From NCBI GenBank assembly GCA_026770615.1, contig MU631326.1, positions 68,099 to 78,389 of the forward strand: a stretch of 10,291 nt of DNA, given 5' to 3'. Both the position numbers and the translations under genes were made by a program. This stretch comes from Pavlovales sp. CCMP2436 (Eukaryota; Haptophyta; Pavlovophyceae; Pavlovales). Below the pieces are notes generated by a model. That model was not told where the DNA came from. It ran no database searches and was given only the letters and a program-made list of their open reading frames with translations. Below, piece after piece: positions 1 through 5,742 of the stretch. Every line of letters begins with the position of its first letter. Position 1 is the stretch's first letter.

Positions 1-38
1 TTAAAAAAAAATAAAAAAAAAAAAAAAAAAAAAAAAAA
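1..38. repeat. Poly-A tract
   Basis: The window opens with an almost pure A run broken by one T. It could be a simple repeat or the tail of a retroposed sequence lying outside the window, and nothing here separates the two. Confidence 0.9.
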
Positions 39-131
39 CGCTTACCTCTCTTCTCCCTTACTGTGTCTGTTTCTCAATATATTTCTTACTATTTTTTATG
101 TATATCCAGATCGCAATTCTCTACGTCTCAG

Positions 132-457
132 CTGAGGAGTATGTGATCCGCGAACGAGTTGCGCGCCGCGCGATCGAGACAGGTGCGAATGTGTGTGCAT
201 GTGTGCGTGTTTGTGCATATTTGTGCGTGTATGTATGTGTGTGTGTGTGTGTGTTTATGTATGTGTATGTATGTGTGTGAATGTGTGCGATCGTGTGTGC
301 GTGCTTTGTGCATGTATGTGTATGTATGTACGTATGTGGGTGTGTGTGCTCACCTCCCTAGCTCCAACAAGTTGCGCGCCGCACGATCGAGACAGGTGCG
401 CTTTCGGCGGCGGCGGCGGATTGCGGGATGTGGGCGTTGAAATGGCGGCGGGGTTAG
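132..457 (+). CDS. 3' end of an unidentified gene, two exons (132-182, 396-457)
   Basis: An acceptor-like end (ctctacgtctcag) precedes 132. The frame from there is open and reads EEYVIRERVARRAIET, a charged helical-looking stretch, before a CAG|GT donor at 183. The proposed intron 183-395 is a TG microsatellite. The acceptor is the AG inside a second copy of the same 31 bases, so splicing copy 1 GT to copy 2 AG restores one uninterrupted copy. Both boundaries are phase 1. Exon 2 continues ALSAAAADCGMWALKWRRG to a TAG at 455-457. The 5' part of the gene is outside the window. I do not recognise the family. The second exon is short and GC-rich, so it may be open by chance. Confidence 0.35.
157..400 (+). 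repeat. 31-base direct repeat (157-187, 370-400) around a TG tract
   Basis: The two copies match at 30 of 31 positions and lie 213 bases apart. Each contains GACAG|GTGCG, a proto-splice AGGT, at the same internal position. The sequence between them is almost wholly TG-type simple repeat. Confidence 0.9.
188..352 (+). repeat. Imperfect (TG)n microsatellite
   Basis: A TG/TATG/TGCG-type low-complexity tract begins five bases after the predicted donor GT at 183. It gives long Cys/Val-rich and His/Thr-rich reading frames on the two strands that are not genes. Confidence 0.9.
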
Positions 458-698
458 TTATTGAAGAGGGAATGTTTAAGTAGTAAACAACGACGTATTT
501 TGTAGGATGATGTGGCAGTAGACTGTGGGTGGCGGATTCAGGTGTGCGCTTTTTTTTTGCACTTTTTTTGTTTCTACCGGACTGAATTGTGATTTGAATC
601 GTGCCTTTCGCGGGTTTTACCTTTGTTTGCCTCACTGGACCTGCCTGCAACCTGCTGGACCCGTCTCTAACCCGTGTTCACCTGATATGTTCCCACGC
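458..698. other. Stretch without a clear gene
   Basis: No long open frame stands out. One possible 12-codon micro-exon at 506-541 (ttttgtag| ... ATTCAG|GTGTGC, phase 0 to 0, reading DDVAVDCGWRIQ) has acceptor and donor motifs but no partner exon I can connect. T runs follow at 549 and 562. Confidence 0.4.
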
Positions 699-935
699 TA
701 ACCCCCTGTTCAGCCCACTTTATTGACAGGGAGACACGTAACCCCCCTGTGTGACCTACTTCATTGACAGGGAGACACTTAACCCCCATGTGTGGCCCAC
801 TTCATTGACAGGGAGACACTTAACCCCCCTGTGTGACCCACTTCATTGACAGGGAGACACGTAACCCCCCGGTGTGACCCACTTAATTGACCCCCTGTGC
901 GCCCCTTGTAACTAACAGGGAGACAAGTTCCCGAG
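699..935 (+). repeat. Minisatellite, 41-base unit, five copies plus a decayed sixth
   Basis: The core ATTGACAGGGAGACAC recurs, with ATTGAC starting at 722, 763, 804, 845 and 886, an exact 41-base spacing. Each unit opens with TAACCCCC. The period is not a multiple of three and the frames contain stops, so it is non-coding. There are no variable spacers, so it is not a CRISPR array. A shortened unit ends near 935. Confidence 0.95.
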
Positions 936-958
936 GCCGAGATTGCAGACTCGATTTT

Positions 959-1219
959 GCGCGTTCCGATGTGCGTTTGTTTTCTTTCTGCTTTTCATGC
1001 TTTAAAATAAAACAAAAAATCTGTACTGGACCCAAAAGTCCAGGCTTATTCAATCATATTTGATGTTGCGCGTTCCGATGTGCGTTTGCTATCTTACAAT
1101 TTCCCATTTAGTTTTTACTCCTTTTTGTTTGGCACGCGTTTCTCCTTCGGGGGGGGCGGGGGGGACTCAAAAGTCAGGCTTGATATCAGGCTTGATAATG
1201 TGCGTACCGATGTGCGTTC
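959..1219 (+). repeat. Three spaced copies of a 20-base motif with a related linker
   Basis: GCGCGTTCCGATGTGCGTTT occurs at 959-978 and 1068-1087, with a variant at 1200-1219. The first two linkers both carry an AAAAGTC(C)AGGCTT block (near 1034 and 1169), so the larger units of 109 and 132 bases look related. CTGGAC...GTCCAG at 1026-1043 forms a perfect 6-base stem with a 6-base loop. No coding frame is evident. Confidence 0.75.
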
Positions 1220-1500
1220 ACTGCAGTATTGGATGAACCTGCTTCCTACCCACTGCTAAATCAACCTAGATGCAGCTAAAGCTATTCTACTGATAGGGAT
1301 TCAAGCTGGCGTCTGACTGTCCTGGAAGTTGTGCTGGTCTGAGCTCTGCGTCGCCCATTGCCTGCTGCGTGCCGCTATCTTCTGCATCCGTATCCTACTC
1401 TACAAACATTAATTGATGGACAATGTCATTTTCTGAATTGATTGCAGAAACCAAGAGAGGTCACCCCTACCAAGCGTGACGTTTGTTCAGCAGTCATTTC
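1220..1500. other. Gene-free stretch with two intron-array motifs as single copies
   Basis: No supported coding frame or RNA gene is seen. CTGACTGTCC at 1313-1322 and GCCCATTGCCTGCTGC at 1353-1368 match units that are tandemly amplified in introns at 7326-7760 and 6735-6832. Confidence 0.5.
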
Positions 1501-1650
1501 GCGCGTCCCCTCCGAACCCGGCTAAACCCGCCCCGCGCGTCCCCTCTGAACCCGAATGAACCCGCCCCGCGCGTCCCTCTCCGCCCCTTGCGTCCCTTCG
1601 AACCCGGCTGGACCGCCCCGTGTGTCCCCTTTCTGAACCGCGCGTCCCTC
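1501..1650 (+). repeat. Degenerate 34-base GC-rich repeat
   Basis: GCGCGTCCC(C) begins at 1501, 1535 and 1569, each followed by GAACCCG-like blocks. Further decayed units extend to about 1650. The Pro/Arg-rich open frame through it reflects base composition. Confidence 0.8.
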
Positions 1651-1651
1651 C

Positions 1652-1689
1652 GTAACGGTTATGTAACGGTTATGTAACGGTTATGTAAC
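1652..1689 (+). repeat. 11-base repeat GTAACGGTTAT, three copies plus a partial
   Basis: Units start at 1652, 1663 and 1674, and a truncated GTAAC follows at 1685. The unit is not a recognised telomere repeat. Confidence 0.9.
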
Positions 1690-1742
1690 AGGTCGGTCAA
1701 CGCCCCCTCCCACTGAAGATATCATGAAACCCACCTCCCCCA

Positions 1743-1894
1743 ATGCCTAGGGCGTTTGCGGGTGTGTTAAAGGGAAATACTAACAAATTAACTAACATCC
1801 TTGCGAACTTACTAACTAACAGGTCTGTTAGTGCGCTCAAGCCACTTTGCCAATTCGTCGCCAAAATCGACAACTCGCACAAAGAGCCGGTACG

Positions 1895-1929
<35 letters not shown>

Positions 1930-1936
1930 TATATAT

Positions 1937-2007
<71 letters not shown>

Positions 2008-2062
2008 GTATGTATATATATATATATATATATATTATGTATATATATATATATATATATAT

Positions 2063-2107
<45 letters not shown>

Positions 2108-2108
2108 C

Positions 2109-2163
<55 letters not shown>

Positions 2164-2791
2164 GCATTTAGATATATGTGTATGAGCCGTCTGCGCACCA
2201 GTGAAATTTTACTGGATAATGTTTCTGAAATCGGAGTGTGGGTGTTTGGGGTCGTGGGTTCGGGCTCTCACCTCTATCCCAAGTTCTCCATCAATGTAAA
2301 TCTGTAGGTATTGGAAGGCTTCCTGGACCGCGGCGGCACGTGGGTCTGCGCACAGCCAGGCGACTGGGGCGAGGTGTGTGTGTGTGTGTGTGGGAGGGCC
2401 ATTTTTTTTTTTTTTTTTTTGCGTGTGTGTGCAACATGCTCTTTCTCACGCGCGCGTCTTGCTTATCCCGCCTCGACCTCTTACATCCCACTCATTTACA
2501 CATCATAACATCCGTATCCTTTTCCGCATCCTCGACATGCACCATATCTACAAGTATTCTTCGTTATTGTTATTCGTGTCAGTTTGTGTGTGTGGTATGT
2601 GAGCCTTACATAACATCCCCCCCCCCTTCCCCCATCCCCCCCCATCCTCCAAATAGATCACTGTCCGCTTCCGCTCAGTGCCGTTGCATGTCTTCAACAA
2701 GCCGGGTGTCGCGGAAAGTGTACGCTCGGGGCGGAACTCAAACAACGGCGGTATCACGAACCTCACACACTGGTTGAGAAGCCAAATCTAG
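1743..2791 (+). CDS. Small three-exon gene, family not recognised (1743-1889, 2308-2373, 2657-2791)
   Basis: The ATG at 1743 opens a frame ([11 protein letters not shown]...) running to GAGCCG|GTACGC at 1889. Its last 22 codons ([20 protein letters not shown]) have ordinary protein composition. Exon 2 has tag|GTA and GCGAG|GTGTGT boundaries and reads [20 protein letters not shown]. Exon 3 follows CCAAATAG and runs 44 codons ([14 protein letters not shown]..., ending THWLRSQI) to TAG at 2789-2791. The joins 1-2 and 2-3 are phase 0, giving about 115 residues. An alternative 5' edge is the strong acceptor TACTAACTAACAG|G at 1822, which would make 1823-1889 an internal exon and place the start further upstream. 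A second phase is also open across all three exons, but its Ser/Arg-rich translation looks less like a protein. No domain is recognised, and no signal peptide or membrane segment is evident. Confidence 0.4.
1815..1832. other. Perfect palindrome at a candidate 3' splice site
   Basis: ACTAACAG, a GT centre, then CTGTTAGT form a perfect 8-base inverted repeat. The left arm is itself a branch-point/acceptor match (ACTAAC, CAG|G), so in RNA the acceptor of the gene at 1743-2791 could be held in a hairpin. Confidence 0.6.
1895..2164. repeat. Long (TA)n microsatellite with TTATA/TTATGTA interruptions
   Basis: About 270 bases of near-pure TA lie inside the predicted intron 1890-2307 and begin within six bases of its donor. 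The internal interruptions recur, suggesting local higher-order duplication. The tract is self-complementary and may form cruciforms or vary in length. The Ile/Tyr reading frames on both strands are artefacts. Confidence 0.95.
2374..2656 (+). other. Predicted intron with GT, poly-T and poly-C tracts
   Basis: The donor GTGTGTGT opens a short GT tract. A run of about 20 T starts near 2401, and C-rich runs from about 2619 to 2650 precede the acceptor CCAAATAG. A pyrimidine-rich 3' end fits an intron. The sequence CACTGTCCGCTTCCGCTCAG just inside exon 3 is a possible alternative acceptor. Confidence 0.4.
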
Positions 2792-2881
2792 CGCAAGCTG
2801 CAAATGAGATGCTTTATAATCCTGAGTTTATTCATTCAACGAGTGTCAGTTAGTTAGTTATATAAGCGCTTGCCTAGGCAC

Positions 2882-2930
2882 GCCGGGTGCCACGGAAGAC
2901 GCACGCTCGGGATGGATCTCGTCCGAACAA
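2882..2930 (+). repeat. Diverged copy of the terminal exon segment 2701-2745
   Basis: The first 38 bases match 2701-2738 at 29 positions, and eight of the nine differences are transitions. In the matching frame both read PG..E..RSG. The copy follows a possible acceptor (TGCCTAG at 2871-2877) and stays open to a TAA near 2952, so it could be an alternative last exon or a dead duplicate. Confidence 0.55.
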
Positions 2931-2941
2931 AGGCTGCGTAA

Positions 2942-3155
2942 CTATATATAAACGAGTTTTCGACATTCAAAACCCCATCGCTTCCCACCGATAGGTTACC
3001 AGTGGGATCACCAATAAACTCGCTTGCTCGCGCACTGTCGGGCGGCCCTGAGATTACACGCGGGTCGAGCACGCTAGCCCTCTGCAAATGACGCCCGGAC
3101 CATGTTGTTGGGGGTATTTTGACACTTTCGTAAGTTGGCGCCCACAACTGGGAGT
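2942..3155 (+). mobile_element. Possible LTR retrotransposon fragment (R/U5 and primer-binding-site-like order)
   Basis: In order on the + strand there is a TATA-like TATATATAAA (2943-2952), an AATAAA (3013-3018), a CA-ended stretch near 3124 and TGGCGCCCA (3136-3144). The last matches the start of the tRNA-Lys-type primer binding site used by many LTR elements, though the next bases (CAACTGGGAG) diverge. No LTR boundaries, paired LTR, gag or pol can be seen, so this is at most a remnant. The motif order could be chance. Confidence 0.25.
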
Positions 3156-3221
3156 AAATTCGCGCCAATCGGGTCGGGATGGCGGATGAGTAACTAGTAA
3201 GATAGTGCCAGCCCTCAACTG

Positions 3222-3260
3222 GACGCGCGCGCGCGTCTTACACGCGGATTTAGTCCGCGT
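3222..3260. other. Two adjacent palindromes
   Basis: GACGCGCGCGCGCGTC (3222-3237) is a perfect 16-base palindrome. ACGCGGA (3242-3248) pairs with TCCGCGT (3254-3260) around TTTAG. Together they lie beyond the truncated 3' end of the minus-strand transposase and could mark an element edge. Confidence 0.6.
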
Positions 3261-3407
3261 CTAGGGGTGCTACTGGAGGCCGCTTTTCGTGCAAAAAGGA
3301 CAATTGTTTACTGTACTGTAGGGCGCTTCGTGTGCTCAGTCTTGGTGCTGCGTGTTGGTGCTGCGTGTGCTCAGGCATGTGCAACGTCCTTGGAGTGCCG
3401 TGTTTGC

Positions 3408-4439
3408 TCAGCACAAAGGGTGCGACGGGTCGAAGTACGGCTGCGTCTCGTCGGCGTTCAGCACGCGGCGTCCCTCTTCTGGCGCGCCCCCGCGGCCGCG
3501 CGCGCGGGGGCGGGAGCGAGGTACCTGGAGCCAGCCTTCGCCTGGAAACGAGTTCTCTGTCGTGAGCGAGTAATCGTCCGACTCGTCCATGCTGGTGTCG
3601 AGGGGGTATGTGTCCGCTGGCAGTCGCAACGTGGCCGGAGTCGGGAGCGCAGCGTTGGTGCTTGGCCCCGCGCGTTCTGCTCCACCCGCCCGTTGCTCCT
3701 GCGACCCGCCGGGCGTCTTGGCCTCCACGCAGAAGTCCGCGATGTGCTTCCCCGCCGCCGGCTGGGTGCAGGCGCCCGTACGCTTATGCGAGACTGTGAT
3801 CGCCATGCCCTGCTGCAGCTCGGGGCGCTTGGCGAAGAAGCGGGGCCAGTAGGATTTGTCCAACTTCTGCTTCTCGAGGGCGCGCACCACGCCCTTGGAC
3901 AGCTTGGCAATCTTTCCGCCCAACCGGTTGAGAGCGGCACGGCGCGCAAGGAGCGACATGATCACCACATTGATCTCCTTGCGGGTGACGGCCTGGTCGC
4001 CCAGCTCCTTGAGGCGGATGTAGAGCGCGAACATCTTTTCCTCTTGCACGGTCAGGACCGAGCGCGTGTCTTTCGTCTTGCGGCCATCACGAGCATTCGC
4101 CGCGAGCCGCTGAATCGTCGTGCACTGCACGAGTGGAAAGCGCTTCGAGCCGTCCTTATTATGCAACTTGAGCAAGCGATCGAGCAAGCCATACTACCTC
4201 TCGTCGGTCTGGATGAGCGCGAGCGCCACGCCGTACTGCGCATCCGCCTTGCGCTTGTTGGCCTTGTTGAGCTCCATCTCCGCCTTGCTCTTCGGCTTGG
4301 TGATGCGGCTCGCGATGCCGCGCTGGACGCGCATGCTCATGACCGTGCGCACGCTCGCGCTCGTGTCCGAGGGCGCGCCCAGGCGCGCTCCCAGGTGCGC
4401 CCCCGTGCCCGCAGGCGGCTCGCTAAGCGTCGGACCCAT
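3408..4439 (-). pseudogene. CENP-B/Tc5/pogo-type transposase, nonsense-broken and C-terminally truncated
   Basis: Reading begins at ATG 4439 (in-frame TAA seven codons upstream) and passes 81 codons to an in-frame TAG (4194-4196 on the + strand). It resumes in the same frame through to a TGA at 3408-3410. The first half has a helix-turn-helix-like segment (YGLLDRLLKLHN...TTIQRLAANA). Next comes a CENP-B-type DNA-binding block: LTVQEEKMFALYIRLKELG, TRKEINVVIMSLL, then YWPRFFAKRPEL. A low-complexity linker follows, then VLNADETQPYFD, matching the first catalytic Asp motif (N.DET) of DDE_1 nucleases. The reading ends soon afterwards, so the later catalytic residues are missing. The protein would bind transposon ends and cut DNA, but this copy should be inactive. 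The overlapping long + strand frame is its shadow. Confidence 0.7.
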
Positions 4440-4533
4440 CGGCGAGGACCTAGCGGGTTAGGACGGGTTTGCGGTGTATTTATTTGGGAGACCTTTGAGC
4501 ACGAATGTTCCTGGTGTATAAAGAGCCCATTCT

Positions 4534-4534
<1 letters not shown>

Positions 4535-4572
<38 letters not shown>
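4535..4572. repeat. 38-base poly-C tract
   Basis: An uninterrupted C run lies about 95 bases upstream of the transposase start codon. On the other strand it is poly-G, able in principle to form quadruplex structures. Its exact length may be a sequencing or assembly uncertainty. Confidence 0.9.
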
Positions 4573-4573
<1 letters not shown>

Positions 4574-4752
4574 CCCCATACTGTTTAAGTATTTTCGCAT
4601 AAAATTGAGCCGTACAGTAGACAGAAAGCGCTGTGCGTTAAACAAGTTCCCGGCTATCTTCTCTTAGTATATCAGCCGCGACCTGCCGCGGGCAACGCTC
4701 ATGACGCTAGGCTTTGCGAAGTCACGGAGCGCGCCCTTATGTGCATTTCTAA

Positions 4753-4975
4753 ATTAACGTCCGTCCCCGGCTGGGTCAACCTGCACCCAAGCGTGGAGAA
4801 ACACTCGGATCCAGGGACCTCTTCCGAGCACACGGATACCGTCCCCACCGATGAGTCAGATCAAACACACGACATACGACGAAGCTTGCCGACTAATTTG
4901 CTGCTGACCGAACTCTGCATCTTGAGCGCTCGAGCTGCCGCACGCCTGCGCACGCGACACACCTGTAGCGCAATA
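4753..4975 (+). pseudogene. Decayed paralogous copy of exon 2 of the gene at 8144
   Basis: The block starting ATTAACGTCCGT here and at 8481 is shared. The best part, 4792-4837 against 8521-8566, matches at 39 of 46 bases without gaps. Both copies keep the same frame: VEKHSD.G....EHTD here and in the downstream exon (11 of 15 residues identical). Weaker similarity continues to SAR..AR-type basic sequence. The acceptor that starts the downstream exon (TTTCCTGACAG|G) is not preserved here (CCCGGCTGG|G). The frame stays open from about 4739 to 5167, but no start exon or promoter is visible. I read it as a duplicated exon fragment; a living paralogue with different splicing is possible. Confidence 0.5.
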
Positions 4976-5180
4976 ACAAAGACAACTATACTTCGACAGC
5001 CTGTATTCCACCGTGTGATTCTTGTCCACGAGGGGCAAGACTCACACAGTGGGAGGCTTTTGGTGGGGTCCGGTCTATCCCCCTTCGCGGGAGCGCGCCC
5101 TCGTAGATATAACATTCATATCCCGGTTCCGAACTGGGAACTTCGCTACCTTACTCCCCTGGACTGACACAGCTGCTGCG

Positions 5181-5576
5181 ATGGGTCAAGCACAGTCGAT
5201 TGGTGCGCTGCTCGGAGGCGACAATTCTGCCATGGAGGCGGATCCGCCACCCGTCGATCTAGAGCGCGTGATGGAGCTGTTCAAGCTCAAGAGGGACGCC
5301 TATATGATGGCCGGTGGGACTCGCTGCGTTCTGGTAGATGAGCTGCGGCTCGCACTGCGCGAGGCGGGGGCGCCTCCGCTCTCGGCCAAGCTCGACGGGA
5401 TGCTCCACTCGGTGGCCACGGCAGCGCAGCTCGCGGAGGCGGAGGCGCTCATCACGCTGCTTGGCCGCAAGCGCGCCGAGTATAAGGACCTGGATTCGGA
5501 TGAGGTGGACTCCGCGGTGGTCGCCACCCGCCTGTTCGCGCTGGAGGCTGCGATGGTGGCGGACTGCGTCAAGTAG
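5181..5576 (+). CDS. Small intronless protein, N-myristoylation-type start and degenerate EF-hand-like body
   Basis: The start at 5181 is chosen over an in-frame upstream ATG at 5022 because it has G at -3 and +4 and begins MGQAQSIG, matching the MGxxxS pattern of N-myristoylated proteins. The product is 131 residues, ending VADCVK before TAG at 5574-5576. After an acidic/Pro linker the body is helical. ERVMELFKLKRD, then VLVDELRLALREAGAPP and SAKLDGMLHSV, resemble the second half of a calmodulin-type EF-hand and the following helix, but the Asp-rich calcium loop is absent. A later DLDSDEVDSAVV stretch is loop-like but lacks the central Gly and final Glu. I infer a divergent, probably calcium-independent, membrane-associated EF-hand-like protein. 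The codon third positions are GC-rich, unlike the flanking DNA. The family call is tentative. Confidence 0.5.
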   Translation: MGQAQSIGALLGGDNSAMEADPPPVDLERVMELFKLKRDAYMMAGGTRCVLVDELRLALREAGAPPLSAKLDGMLHSVATAAQLAEAEALITLLGRKRAEYKDLDSDEVDSAVVATRLFALEAAMVADCVK

Positions 5577-5742
5577 GGCGAGGCGTCGGCGGCGCCGAAC
5601 AGAGCTTCGGTTCGTGGCCGCCTCGCTCAGTTCGACGCGCATGCGACAGTACAACCGTAAAAAAATCAGTTCACCCCTCTGGTTCCGCCATTCGGGTCGT
5701 AGCGCGGGAGCTCGGCGCGAGAGAGCCGGGAGCTTCGCGGAG
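5577..5742. other. Intergenic spacer
   Basis: This GC-rich spacer lies between the TAG at 5576 and the next proposed start at 5743. Apart from GTAAAAAAATCAG near 5658, no TATA box or other promoter element is recognised. Confidence 0.4.

Noticed and set aside
699..935. CRISPR-like array (also 6735-6832 and 7503-7670)
   Set aside because: The units are head to tail with no variable spacers, there are no cas genes, and the setting is eukaryotic.
1652..1689. Telomere-like repeat
   Set aside because: GTAACGGTTAT does not match known telomere units, there are only three copies, and it is internal.
1697..2198. Long Ile/Tyr-rich reading frames on both strands
   Set aside because: They are translations of the TA microsatellite; the same applies to the frames over 98-313 and 9440-9746.
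2854..3168. 104-codon minus-strand frame
   Set aside because: It shows no motif, starts in the primer-site-like region and overlaps the duplicated exon copy; composition alone can explain it.
3267..4667. 466-codon + strand frame
   Set aside because: It lies opposite the transposase, is Arg/Leu/Ala-rich without motifs and runs through the poly-C tract as poly-Pro. The minus strand has recognisable DNA-binding and DDE motifs.
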